From Chryseobacterium oncorhynchi (GTDB taxonomy: Bacteria; Bacteroidota; Bacteroidia; Flavobacteriales; Weeksellaceae), in NCBI RefSeq assembly GCF_002899895.1, contig NZ_PPEI02000005.1:186001-250000 (forward strand): a DNA stretch of 64,000 bases, read 5' to 3'. The notes beneath the pieces are model-generated. The model was not told the origin of the DNA. It worked only from the letters and a program-made list of their open reading frames with translations, and ran no database searches. Each line of letters opens with the position of its first letter. Position 1 is the stretch's first letter. The translations under genes were made by a program, and so were the position numbers. This document shows positions 32,744 to 41,574 of this stretch, piece after piece.

Positions 32744-33502
32744 ATGAAAAATAAATTCTTGTTACTAGGAATTGCTCTGGCAACGCTTACTGCATGCAAA
32801 ACAGCGTCTACATCGCAGCTTGCGAATGTAAAGCCCCAGAAAAATATTTCTATTAATAATGAGCTAAAAAATGATGAGGAGTTTGTAAAGTTTATTGAAC
32901 CCTATAAGCAAAAACTGGATAAAGAAATGAACCAGAAGATCTCTCATACCAATGTAGATCTTACAAAACAGGGAGATAACAGCAATCTAGGAAATCTTTT
33001 AGCTGATTATACTTTGGAAGGAGGAGATCAATGGACAAAGGCTAATCTTAAGCAAAATGTAGATGCAGCTTTAATCAATATCGGAGGAATTCGTACTACT
33101 ATTGGGAAAGGTGACATTATGCTGAAAAATGTTTTTGAAGTAATGCCTTTTGAAAATGAATTGATTATTGTGAAAATGAAAGGTGCGGATTTACCCGGAC
33201 TTTTTGAATATTATGCAAAAACACAGGTAAACAACCCTGTTTCTCACTTATATATTGAAACAAAAAACGGACAGTTAACCCAATCTTTAGTTAACGGAAA
33301 AACAATAGATCCGAACAAAGACTACTATATTGCTACTTCAGACTATCTTGCTCTGGGAGGTGATAATATGAAATTCTTTGGGAAAGGAGAAGCAATCCCA
33401 ACAGGAGTGAAACTTAGAGATCTATATATTGAATATTTCAAAAAAAATCCTGAAATAGTTCCTGCTACAGATGTTCGTTTAAATTTTATCGGTAAAAAGT
33501 AA
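32744..33502 (+). CDS. 5'-nucleotidase C-terminal domain lipoprotein
   Basis: 252 residues from 32744. MKNKFLLLGIALATLTACK is a lipoprotein signal with Cys18. The rest is the C-terminal substrate-binding domain of UshA-type 5'-nucleotidases: GDNSNLGNLLADYTLEGG, AALINIGGIRTTIGKGDI, VFEVMPFENELIIVKMKG and the aromatic substrate loop YYIATSDYLALGGDNM. The catalytic metallophosphatase half is encoded by the next gene, whose ATG overlaps this stop (TAATG). The two products presumably assemble or act on the same nucleotides outside the inner membrane. First gene of a four-gene operon. Confidence 0.9.
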   Translation: MKNKFLLLGIALATLTACKTASTSQLANVKPQKNISINNELKNDEEFVKFIEPYKQKLDKEMNQKISHTNVDLTKQGDNSNLGNLLADYTLEGGDQWTKANLKQNVDAALINIGGIRTTIGKGDIMLKNVFEVMPFENELIIVKMKGADLPGLFEYYAKTQVNNPVSHLYIETKNGQLTQSLVNGKTIDPNKDYYIATSDYLALGGDNMKFFGKGEAIPTGVKLRDLYIEYFKKNPEIVPATDVRLNFIGKK

Positions 33503-34452
33503 TGGATAGAAAAAGTTTTTTAAAAGCAATAGGTGGTGGATCTTTAGCAATGGCTTTAGCTCCCAATATGATGATGGCGGAAGAATTAAACATTCTTGAC
33601 TTAAAATCCACCAATAAACTGACCATTCTTCACACGAATGACCAACATAGCAGAATAGAACCTTTTGATGCAAGTTATACAAAGAATCCCAATCAGGGAG
33701 GTTTTGCAAGGAGAGCAAGCTTAATTCAGCAAATCAGAAATCAGGAAAGCAATGTTTTACTTCTTGATTCAGGAGATATTTTCCAGGGAACTCCTTATTT
33801 TAATTTCTTTGGTGGGGAACTGGAATTCAAATTAATGTCCATGATGAAGTATGATGCTTCTACTATGGGAAATCATGATTTTGACAATGGTCTTGATGGA
33901 TTTTTAAAGGTTCTTCCTAATGCACAATTTCCTTTTATCTGTTCCAATTATGATTTTAAAAATACTATTTTGGACGGAAAAACTTCTCCTTATAAGATTT
34001 TCAACAAAAATGGAATCAAAGTAGGAATATTCGGTGTTGGAATTCAATTGGATGGCCTTGTGGGTAAGAAACAATACGGTGAAACGGTTTATTCTAATCC
34101 AATTGATGTAGCACAGCATTATTCAAACTTTTTGAAAAATGAACAGAAATGTGATCTTGTCATTTGTCTTTCGCACATTGGGTATGATTATAAGGATGAA
34201 CCTAGTAAGATAAGTGATAAAATTTTAGCAGCCAGTACAGAAAATATTGATATTATCTTAGGGGGCCACACGCATACATTTCTACCGGAACCTCAAACGT
34301 TCACCAACAGACAGGGCAAAAATGTACTTGTTAATCAGGTAGGCTGGGCAGGTCTTCTTTTGGGTAGAATTGATTTTTATTTTGATACAAACAAAAACAT
34401 AAAGCATATCTCCTGGAATAATCAGGCAATTGACAGTAGCATAATAGCATAA
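33502..34452 (+). CDS. 5'-nucleotidase N-terminal metallophosphatase
   Basis: 316 residues. Metallophosphoesterase motifs: LTILHTNDQHSR (DxH), LLLDSGDIFQGTP (GDxxQ), MGNHDFDNG (GNHD), CLSHIGYD, and GGHTHTF (GHTH). This is the catalytic half of UshA-like 5'-nucleotidases. The N-terminus MDRKSFLKAIGGGSLAMALA looks like an export signal of Tat style, but only RK rather than RR is present. The substrate-binding half comes from the preceding gene, which is the reverse of the usual order in the fused enzyme. Start codon overlaps the upstream stop by one base, so translational coupling is likely. Confidence 0.92.
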   Translation: MDRKSFLKAIGGGSLAMALAPNMMMAEELNILDLKSTNKLTILHTNDQHSRIEPFDASYTKNPNQGGFARRASLIQQIRNQESNVLLLDSGDIFQGTPYFNFFGGELEFKLMSMMKYDASTMGNHDFDNGLDGFLKVLPNAQFPFICSNYDFKNTILDGKTSPYKIFNKNGIKVGIFGVGIQLDGLVGKKQYGETVYSNPIDVAQHYSNFLKNEQKCDLVICLSHIGYDYKDEPSKISDKILAASTENIDIILGGHTHTFLPEPQTFTNRQGKNVLVNQVGWAGLLLGRIDFYFDTNKNIKHISWNNQAIDSSIIA

Positions 34453-34453
34453 T

Positions 34454-36709
34454 ATGAAAAAACTCTCTTTAATTTCTCTTGGTATTTTAGCATCCCTGCA
34501 GTTTACAAAAGCTCAGGTCATTTCATCAAAAAAATGGGCAGATCTCTTTTCCTATAATAATGTCTTAGCCATGAAGGAAGACAATGGAAAAATAATAGCT
34601 GCGACAGAAAACGGGATCTTCTATTATACAATATCAACAGGAGAGATTACGAAGTTATCTAAAGTCAATGGTCTGCATAATGTGGGAATCACCGCATTTG
34701 ATTATGATCCAAAAAGTAAGATAGGAGTTATTGGCTATGAAAATGGCTCTATGGATGTTATTACTCCAAATGACATCAAATATATTGTTGACATTCCTAT
34801 TGCCGCTGGCTATAATGGGAACAAAAAAATCAACCATATCTCTATTACAGGGGATCAGGCTGTTATTTCAGTAGGTTATGGGGTTTCTATATTCAATATA
34901 AAGAAGAAAGAATTTGGTGACTCATCATTTTTCTTAACTGCAGGTGTTTACGAAGCAAGTAACGAAGCAACCATATTTGGAAACAAGGTATACTCTGTAA
35001 CAAATACAGGTTTAAAAAGCCATGAACTGAATACGACTTTTCCTGTATTTTCTACCTGGACTACAGAAATTCCCGGAGCATTTAGACATATTGATTCTGA
35101 ATCTGAATTAGTATTTTCATCGGCTACCGCAGCTTTCATCTATAACAATGGTACCCCCATGCAGCTTCCTACCAGCTTTGGAAACATCAATGATGTGGTA
35201 GTAAACTCTAACAGTATTGTAGTTACTGATAGCAGGGTATATACCTTTGGGATCAATGGAACCTACTCTAACGCTATAGATTTTGGTGAAAAGTGTAATA
35301 CATCTATTATCGCCAACGGAAAAATATTTGGAGGAACTACGTTATCCGGAATAAAAGACGAGGGTAATACAACCTACAAACCATCAGGCCCTAATTTCAA
35401 TTTTGCACATAAGATAAATCTTTACGACAATAATCAACTTCTTGTATCCAGTGGAGCAAGAGCTGATAGATATAATTTCCCAGTAGAAATTCCTCAAAAA
35501 CCAGGATTCTACTATTTCAATGGTACAGAATGGCTTTACTCATCTTATTTTAATAAATTAGGAAATATAAATGTACTAGATGCTGTAATAAGTCCTTTTG
35601 ATAATAATGAGATATTTTTCACAAATTATACCATGTTTGGACAGGGAGTTTATAAAATGAAGTACAATGCGGGAAATAAGGACTTTGACTTTGTAAAATA
35701 CTATAACCTGCAGGCTACTCCATATTACAGACGTGCTGTGGGTATTACAACCGACTCTAAAAGCAATATTTTTGTATCTATTGCCTATGGTGAAAATGGC
35801 GCCCCAGTTCTAGCCATGTATGACAAAGCTAAAGATGATTTTATCACTAAGGAACTTTCTTTCAAAACTCTAGGAATACAGAAACCGATCGTTTACGAAA
35901 ATATGTTATGGATTCCTCTATCAAGAGCTAATGCCTTTTGGGTATGCGATTATAAGGATGCTCTTAATATTTCTGACGACAATGATTATATCTTAAAAGA
36001 ATCAAACGGATTTGCTGGAAATTCTAATGGAACAGTATCTGTAGCCATTGATAAATCCGGTGATGCATGGATTGGTACAGATAGTGGCTTAAGGATATTA
36101 TCTAACGCAGCCTCAGAAATAAAAACCCCGGCTCCTCAGGTTAATCCTATAATAATAGAGCAAAATGGCCTTGGTGAAGAACTTTTTAGAGATTCTCACA
36201 TTTTACAGGTTGAAGTAGATGGCGGAGATTACAAATGGGTTTCCGTAGAAGGAGGTGGTGTTTATTATCTATCTTCTGATGGTCAAAAAACCATCAAACA
36301 CTTTACAAGAGAAAACTCTCCCCTACCAACCAATAGTGTTACAGATATAAAAGTAGATAAGAAGACTGGTAAAGTATATTTTGTGACCTATCAAGGTATT
36401 GTCACCTATCAGAGTGATGTTTCTGATGTAAATGCTAATTTCGGGGATGTTGTGGTTTATCCTAACCCTGTTGTTTACTCTAATTTCAAAGGAAAAGTTA
36501 CTATTAAAGGTTTAGCAGAAAAAACAAACATAAGAATCACTGATGCTGCAGGAAATGTAGTACACTCAGCTGTGGCACGAGGAGGATATTATGAATGGGA
36601 TCTTAATAACCATAAAGGAACCAGAGTTGCTTCCGGAATTTACTTTGTATTGATGACCAATGAGGACGGCTCTGATAAAGCTACAGCTAAAATAGGAGTG
36701 GTTAATTAA
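34454..36709 (+). CDS. porZ: T9SS surface protein PorZ
   Basis: 751 residues. Signal peptide MKKLSLISLGILASLQFTKAQ. The N-terminal part is a large beta-propeller with two-component-regulator-like blades (NNVLAMKEDNGKIIAATENG, ATENGIFYYTISTGEITKLS as the clearest). The C-terminal ~75 residues are a type A sorting domain (VVVYPNPVVYSNFKGKVTI, GIYFVLMTNEDG, KIGVVN). In Porphyromonas PorZ is part of the attachment complex and delivers anionic LPS to the sortase PorU. The placement directly before recO (one-base overlap) is the order I know from other Bacteroidota and supports the name. Confidence 0.9.
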   Translation: MKKLSLISLGILASLQFTKAQVISSKKWADLFSYNNVLAMKEDNGKIIAATENGIFYYTISTGEITKLSKVNGLHNVGITAFDYDPKSKIGVIGYENGSMDVITPNDIKYIVDIPIAAGYNGNKKINHISITGDQAVISVGYGVSIFNIKKKEFGDSSFFLTAGVYEASNEATIFGNKVYSVTNTGLKSHELNTTFPVFSTWTTEIPGAFRHIDSESELVFSSATAAFIYNNGTPMQLPTSFGNINDVVVNSNSIVVTDSRVYTFGINGTYSNAIDFGEKCNTSIIANGKIFGGTTLSGIKDEGNTTYKPSGPNFNFAHKINLYDNNQLLVSSGARADRYNFPVEIPQKPGFYYFNGTEWLYSSYFNKLGNINVLDAVISPFDNNEIFFTNYTMFGQGVYKMKYNAGNKDFDFVKYYNLQATPYYRRAVGITTDSKSNIFVSIAYGENGAPVLAMYDKAKDDFITKELSFKTLGIQKPIVYENMLWIPLSRANAFWVCDYKDALNISDDNDYILKESNGFAGNSNGTVSVAIDKSGDAWIGTDSGLRILSNAASEIKTPAPQVNPIIIEQNGLGEELFRDSHILQVEVDGGDYKWVSVEGGGVYYLSSDGQKTIKHFTRENSPLPTNSVTDIKVDKKTGKVYFVTYQGIVTYQSDVSDVNANFGDVVVYPNPVVYSNFKGKVTIKGLAEKTNIRITDAAGNVVHSAVARGGYYEWDLNNHKGTRVASGIYFVLMTNEDGSDKATAKIGVVN

Positions 36710-37395
36710 TGAATTCACAAAACGGTTTTTTACTATCATTTATCAAATATGGAGAAAATGATGCGGTACTGCATTGTTTTACAGAAGAGGATGGTTTTCA
36801 GACTTATTTTCTGAAAGGAATATATTCTAAAAGAAATAAAAAGAAAGCCCTCCTGCAGCCATTGAATAAACTTACTTTTTCAATCAATCCTGTAAGAGGA
36901 AATGGGATACATTCTATTTCAAAATTTGAACTGGTAAAAAACTGTGATGTTGATTCGGATATAAGAGCAAACACCGTTATATTCTTTATTTCAGATTTTC
37001 TAAACCAAATCCTTAAGCTTGAAAATAAAAACCCAACTATTTTTCTTAGCATAGAAAGATTCATTGAAGAGCTGGAAAATAAAAACTACCAGTCACATTT
37101 GCTTTTTTTAATGATGATATTAAAAATTCAGGGTGTGGCTCCTTTAATCAATGAAGGTAATTTTTTAGATCCGGAAACCGGAACCTTTTCCATGGCTCCT
37201 ACTCACCAACTGTTTGGTGAAGAAATTTCTGCGATATGGAAAAATGTACTCTGTACTGAGAACCTTTATGCAACAAAAATTCATTCTTCTCTAAGAAAAG
37301 ATTTTCTCGATAGTCTTTTGATATATTACCATTATCATATCTCTGACTTTAAAAATCCCACCTCTTTAGAAGTTATACAACAGATATTTGAATAG
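36709..37395 (+). CDS. recO: DNA repair protein RecO
   Basis: 228 residues. It helps load RecA onto SSB-covered single strands (RecFOR pathway). The N-terminal OB-fold segment is FLLSFIKYGENDAVLHCFTEE, followed by GIYSKRNKKKALLQPLNKL. The helical C-terminal domain has no zinc cysteines, as often in Bacteroidota. The ATG overlaps the stop of porZ (TAATG). Last gene of the operon. No strong terminator is visible in the short gap to the convergent GNAT gene. Confidence 0.93.
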   Translation: MNSQNGFLLSFIKYGENDAVLHCFTEEDGFQTYFLKGIYSKRNKKKALLQPLNKLTFSINPVRGNGIHSISKFELVKNCDVDSDIRANTVIFFISDFLNQILKLENKNPTIFLSIERFIEELENKNYQSHLLFLMMILKIQGVAPLINEGNFLDPETGTFSMAPTHQLFGEEISAIWKNVLCTENLYATKIHSSLRKDFLDSLLIYYHYHISDFKNPTSLEVIQQIFE

Positions 37396-37428
37396 TTTAA
37401 AGGTGAACTCTAACCTGATTATTTTTTA

Positions 37429-37902
37429 TTAAACTTTTTTATACATCAGATATTGAGGTCCGCTTCTTCCAATTCTGTTTTTTCCTTCATAAATATATCC
37501 AACTGTAAGGTAGATATGATAGGCTAATTCATTTTTCTCGTTGACAGCCAAGACAATCTCATTACAATCCTTAAAATGATGCCTTATAAAGTCATCCACC
37601 TGCATCATAGCCTGCTTTCCCATTCCTTTTCCCTGCATTTCAGGATTCACAGATAAAGACCTTATCAGAACGGCATTCTTGTTATCTGTAAGCTCAAATT
37701 TATCTTTGCCAAAATCAAGAACAAAAAACCCTACAGGAATTTCATCCTCCAAAATGGTAATAGGAAATGCATCATTATCATCCCTTTTTTCAATATTCTG
37801 CAAGGCCTGTTCTGCTGTTGCTGTAAAACGTAACTGATTCTCATCTAAGCTATAACTAACCTTTGAAAGGTCTTCCTGCTTAAAGAATTCTAACCTGATC
37901 AT
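37429..37902 (-). CDS. GNAT family N-acetyltransferase
   Basis: 157 residues. Strand 1 IRLEFFKQEDLSKVSY, the acetyl-CoA loop RSLSVNPEMQGKGMGKQAM (Q-G-K-G-M-G) and ELAYHIYLTVGYIYEGKNR define the fold. Similar proteins are annotated as spermidine or protein N-acetyltransferases, but the substrate is not clear here. Only 2 bp separate it from the upstream DUF1684 gene, so they form an operon. Confidence 0.9.
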   Translation of the reverse strand: MIRLEFFKQEDLSKVSYSLDENQLRFTATAEQALQNIEKRDDNDAFPITILEDEIPVGFFVLDFGKDKFELTDNKNAVLIRSLSVNPEMQGKGMGKQAMMQVDDFIRHHFKDCNEIVLAVNEKNELAYHIYLTVGYIYEGKNRIGRSGPQYLMYKKV

Positions 37903-37904
37903 AA

Positions 37905-38522
37905 CTAGTGATGATAAATATCTTCATACATTACTCCGGCACGTATTTCTACAGGAAGTTTATTCTCTTCCGGAACAATGGGACAGTTATAATCATAAGC
38001 ATTATAAGCACAATACGGTTGATAGGACTGATTAAAATCTAAAAGAATAGTATTTCCTTTCGGTATTTTCAGATCCATATATTTTCCACCACCATAGGTT
38101 TCCTTTTCATTAGTAGCATCTCTAAATGGAAGAAAAAGATAATCTTTATATTTCTCCTGTTTAATAAGGTCCAGACTTTGATATAAAGTCAAAGTATAAG
38201 GTTTCCCATCCAATTCAAAGGTTGCTTTTCCATACTCTTTATAAGATTTTGTTTTACCTGAAGAAGTAGGCAACTCAAAAGGCTTGGCTCTTTTTGTTTT
38301 AACAAATTTTGCAGTCACCCTGTATTTCATCTCAAATGGAAAGAAAGGATGTCCTTTAAAGTTTGTAAAATTATCCCCACGTAAAGGTGTAGTCTTAGAA
38401 TCCAGATATTCAGTATCAAGATCTTTCTGAAATTTCTTAACATCCATTATTTCCTGTGAGACCATTTTTTGAGAAAAAGTCAATAAAGGAAGAAGAAAGA
38501 AGATCAATATATATTTTTTCAT
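37905..38522 (-). CDS. DUF1684 family secreted protein
   Basis: 205 residues from 38522. An upstream in-frame start at 38594 would add 24 residues before a clean signal peptide (MKKYILIFFLLPLLTFSQ), so 38522 is preferred. The conserved DUF1684 core is seen: GHPFFPFEMKYRVTAKFVK, GKATFELDGKPYTLTLYQS, LFLPFRDATNEKETYGGGKY, and the C-terminal DFNQSYQPYCAYNAYDYNCP, VPEENKLPVEI. Function unknown. The strongly conserved F-x-D-x-T and YNPYCAY-like motif suggest an enzyme. In an operon with the GNAT gene, divergent from the cholesterol oxidase-like gene. Confidence 0.9.
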   Translation of the reverse strand: MKKYILIFFLLPLLTFSQKMVSQEIMDVKKFQKDLDTEYLDSKTTPLRGDNFTNFKGHPFFPFEMKYRVTAKFVKTKRAKPFELPTSSGKTKSYKEYGKATFELDGKPYTLTLYQSLDLIKQEKYKDYLFLPFRDATNEKETYGGGKYMDLKIPKGNTILLDFNQSYQPYCAYNAYDYNCPIVPEENKLPVEIRAGVMYEDIYHH

Positions 38523-38655
38523 GAACTTTAAAATTATAAGTAAAACTATGAATTTTTCAGGGTATGAAAAGTTAAAATTGTAATAAAAAAGCATAATCTG
38601 TTTTAAATAAAATATATTCCTTTTGATCTAGCATACTTTTTGAGAACCAAAGCCC

Positions 38656-40236
38656 ATGAACAGAAAGGAATTCATTAAGACAACCGTACTGGCAATTTCC
38701 GGTTTTTATTTTCTTCAATCTGATCTTTTTCAGGCGGCTGAACGAAGAACCAATGCCATAAAAGAAATGGTAGAAGCTCCCATCATTATTGTTGGAAGCG
38801 GATATGGAGGCGCTGTTTCTGCTTTACGACTTTGTGAAGCCGGAAAAAAGGTTGTCTTATTGGAAATGGGCCTTAACTGGGAGAAAGCAGGAATTCCGTT
38901 TTCTAATCTTTTAAAACCCGGAAAAAGCTCAGCTTGGTTGAAAAAGAAAACCATTGCTCCTTTCATGAATATCTTCTCTTTAACCCCTTTTACCGGAACA
39001 CTTGACCGTCTGGACTTCGATAACATCAATATCTGGGTTGGAAGAGGTGTTGGTGGAGGTTCATTGGTAAATGGAGGAATGGCCGTAACTCCTAAAGAAG
39101 ATTACTTTAAAGAAGTTTTTCCCAATCTGGATACTGAAAGATTTTACAACCATTATTTTCCTTTGGTACGGGAAGAACTCAAGGTGAATGTCATTGATGA
39201 ACAATTCTTAAAAGACTGTCCTTATTACAAGTTTACAAGAGTAGGCGAAGAAGAGGCACATAAAGCAGGTTTTAAAACAATGCGGGTTCCTAATGTATAT
39301 GATTTTAAGTATATGGAAAAAGAATTCCGTAATGAAGTTCCCCGATCAGCCCTGAATACAGAAGTAATCTATGGGAATAACCATGGCAAAAACAGTTTAG
39401 ACAAAACTTACCTTAAAAAAGCTCTGGAAACCGGAAACCTTGAAATTCTCGACCTCCATAAAGTGGATCATATTAAACTTAATAATGATAAAAGCTATAC
39501 ATTAAATGCTCAGCAAATTGACACCTCCGGAAATGTAATCACTGATAAAATTTTTCATTGTAAAAAATTGATTCTTTCGGCAGGAACCATGGGAACCTTA
39601 CAACTTCTTCTACGGTCCAACGCTATAAATAATCTTCCGATTCATGAGAAAATAGGAAAAAACTGGGGCAACAATGGTAATTTCATGACCGGAAGAAACT
39701 GGGTAAAACCATTATCCGGAGGAACAGGATCAAAACAATCTACAATTCCTGTGGGCGGAATTGATAACTGGGAAGATAAGGAGCATCCTTTTTTCACAGA
39801 AATTGCTCCTTTACCAATGGGAATGGATGTTGCAACAGCTTTATATTTGTTAATTAACAGAGTAGATAAAAAAGGAGAAGTAGCCTATGATAAAGCCAAC
39901 CAAATGCTGAAATTGAATTGGGATGAAAGTAACACGGTTAAAATGAGGGAAAATGCCAAATACTTTGTCAGAAAAATGAATAAGGCCAATGGTGGCACCA
40001 GAAGTCATTTTCTGTTCAACAATGGCTTTGGAGCGGATATCTGCTATCATCCACTTGGCGGATGTGTATTGGGTGAAGCTACCAATGAATTTGGAAAACT
40101 AAAGGATCATGACCATCTGTATGTTTTGGATGGCTCACTTATTCCTGGAACAATTGGAGTTAATCCATTCGTAACCATTACAGCCATTGCAGAATATTGC
40201 ATTGAAAATCTGATTAAACAGAATGAATTTGCCTAG
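38656..40236 (+). CDS. choA: Cholesterol oxidase-like GMC flavoenzyme (class I)
   Basis: 526 residues. The match to Streptomyces/Rhodococcus class I cholesterol oxidase is close throughout: VGSGYGGAVSALRLCEAG (FAD-binding), WVGRGVGGGSLVNGGMAV, VPNVYDFKYMEKE, EVIYGNNHGKNSLDKTYL, CYHPLGGCVLG and GVNPFVTITA. The catalytic residues Glu382, His465 and Asn503 are all present. It would oxidise and isomerise 3-beta-hydroxysteroids to 4-en-3-ones, giving H2O2. The N-terminus MNRKEFIKTTVLAISGFYF is an export signal with RK in place of the Tat RR. A cholesterol oxidase is known from C. gleum. Resemblance to actinobacterial enzymes suggests old transfer. Convergent with the adenylyltransferase gene (2 bp gap). 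Confidence 0.88.
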   Translation: MNRKEFIKTTVLAISGFYFLQSDLFQAAERRTNAIKEMVEAPIIIVGSGYGGAVSALRLCEAGKKVVLLEMGLNWEKAGIPFSNLLKPGKSSAWLKKKTIAPFMNIFSLTPFTGTLDRLDFDNINIWVGRGVGGGSLVNGGMAVTPKEDYFKEVFPNLDTERFYNHYFPLVREELKVNVIDEQFLKDCPYYKFTRVGEEEAHKAGFKTMRVPNVYDFKYMEKEFRNEVPRSALNTEVIYGNNHGKNSLDKTYLKKALETGNLEILDLHKVDHIKLNNDKSYTLNAQQIDTSGNVITDKIFHCKKLILSAGTMGTLQLLLRSNAINNLPIHEKIGKNWGNNGNFMTGRNWVKPLSGGTGSKQSTIPVGGIDNWEDKEHPFFTEIAPLPMGMDVATALYLLINRVDKKGEVAYDKANQMLKLNWDESNTVKMRENAKYFVRKMNKANGGTRSHFLFNNGFGADICYHPLGGCVLGEATNEFGKLKDHDHLYVLDGSLIPGTIGVNPFVTITAIAEYCIENLIKQNEFA

Positions 40237-40238
40237 AG

Positions 40239-41105
40239 CTAGGGCATTGTTTTTACTTCAGTAAGATAGTTTCGGATATCCATTTCAAGTTGGGCAGGAT
40301 ATGTAAAATTAAGTTTCTCAGCTAAATCAGTTCCTAGCTCATGCACAAGATCTGCACAAGCAAACAGAGCCTGCCAATTTTCTTCAATATCACTTCCTGA
40401 AAAAGTGGCCTTTACCCTATTCCACATGTCGGTAGAAAGATATTTTTTGAACAATCTCCCATGTTTATTGGTGGTGATATTATTCCAGCCATGGGAACTT
40501 GAAATATACCATTCAATTAAAGGAACCAAATAATCTGTCCGTAAAATATTCTCAGACATGAATTTAGCATAAAAAATATCGCCCCGTTTAAGGCATTTTG
40601 CTACATAGGTTGTATCCCACCAAAAATCATTAAACAATTGCTTAAAATCTTGTTCCGTAGGTTTATGAATCATGATAGTTTGATACGTTGGAGCCTTCAA
40701 ATCTTTAGTTAAACCATCTTTATCAACCAAAACTTTATATCCAAGATCCCAATCTGTCGGAAGTACCTCTTCTTTAACTTCATCACAAAATTCTGATACC
40801 TGATAAAGCTTAAAATCAACCTTTACATGGTCTTTATACAATACCATTTTCATGGCGTGTTTTCCATCAAAGACCGTATCATTTTCTTCTATCATAGAAA
40901 TGGGTTCTCCAAAAAGACGGATCCATTCATTATTAACTTCGTAGCCATTTCTGTTCTCAAAAACCAGCTCCACATCAAGATCACTGAAGTTATCCACAGG
41001 AGCATACGGGTTGACCAATGAACTTGTCAGAAGAACAGCACGAATATCCGGATTCTTCTCGGCCCATTGGATGATCTGCTCCAGCTTTTCTTCTCTTATT
41101 TTCAT
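40239..41105 (-). CDS. Aminoglycoside 6-adenylyltransferase (ANT(6) family)
   Basis: 288 residues, family length. It transfers AMP from ATP to the 6-hydroxyl of streptomycin. The nucleotidyltransferase core is AVLLTSSLVNPYAPVDNFSD followed by LDVELVF, with the two metal Asp residues in SDLDVEL. KMVLYKDHVKVDFKLYQV gives the third carboxylate. The C-terminal half has the helical substrate domain (LFNDFWWDTTYVAKCLKRGD, MIEWY-like LIEWYISSSHGW). Chromosomal copies like AadK often confer modest streptomycin resistance, and activity here is not proven. It overlaps in operon fashion with a hypothetical gene 3 bp upstream. Confidence 0.9.
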   Translation of the reverse strand: MKIREEKLEQIIQWAEKNPDIRAVLLTSSLVNPYAPVDNFSDLDVELVFENRNGYEVNNEWIRLFGEPISMIEENDTVFDGKHAMKMVLYKDHVKVDFKLYQVSEFCDEVKEEVLPTDWDLGYKVLVDKDGLTKDLKAPTYQTIMIHKPTEQDFKQLFNDFWWDTTYVAKCLKRGDIFYAKFMSENILRTDYLVPLIEWYISSSHGWNNITTNKHGRLFKKYLSTDMWNRVKATFSGSDIEENWQALFACADLVHELGTDLAEKLNFTYPAQLEMDIRNYLTEVKTMP

Positions 41106-41108
41106 GAT

Positions 41109-41510
41109 TTAATAAGATTCTGATATTTTTACACGATAGACGTCGGAGGAATTTCTTTTAATAGACTCTACAAAAAAACCGCCTTCTTCAGGAATAACTT
41201 CCTTTAGATCAAAACTTTTACAATCTTTCGGAAGTCCTGAAAATATAAGGGTAAACCAAAAATCTTTCATAAACGGAACCGGTGTCCAATAAGGAGAAAT
41301 TGAAATATTCTCCGCATGAATCATTTTACTTCTATGCTCAGACTGATTATCAAAAAGATAGGTTGAATGCCAAATCCTGATCAGGTTTCCTAAAAATGGT
41401 GATGCCGGAAAACAACAGTGTACAATCACCTGTTTCTCTTCTTCTGTTTTGGCCTGAAGAGATTCCAGGAGTTCCTTTGCAATAACCGGTTTAATAATGA
41501 CTTCTTCCAC
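41109..41510 (-). CDS. Conserved hypothetical protein upstream of ANT(6)
   Basis: 133 residues, soluble, not assigned to a named family. The central segment VIVHCCFPASPFLGNLIRIW and the end FWFTLIFSGLPKDCKSFDL, EEGGFFVESIKRNSSDVYRV look like a beta-sandwich domain I recall as a stand-alone or fused unit in flavobacteria. The adenylyltransferase gene starts 3 bp downstream, so they are coexpressed, but there is no evidence of a functional tie. Confidence 0.7.
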   Translation of the reverse strand: MEEVIIKPVIAKELLESLQAKTEEEKQVIVHCCFPASPFLGNLIRIWHSTYLFDNQSEHRSKMIHAENISISPYWTPVPFMKDFWFTLIFSGLPKDCKSFDLKEVIPEEGGFFVESIKRNSSDVYRVKISESY

Positions 41511-41530
41511 CTTTTTATAAGTAATAAATA

Positions 41531-41563
41531 ATAAGCAATGAATAAGTATATCTATCCATTGCT
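41531..41563 (-). terminator. Weak hairpin between mqo and the hypothetical gene
   Basis: AGCAATG (41534-41540) and CATTGCT (41557-41563), 16 nt loop. The minus strand continues T/A rich. Weak candidate. Confidence 0.35.
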
Positions 41564-41574
41564 CATTACTGTTG

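Noticed and set aside
37429-41510. Genomic island with integrase or IS ends
   Set aside because: The block looks accessory, but I found no transposase, integrase, direct repeats at the borders or tRNA target.
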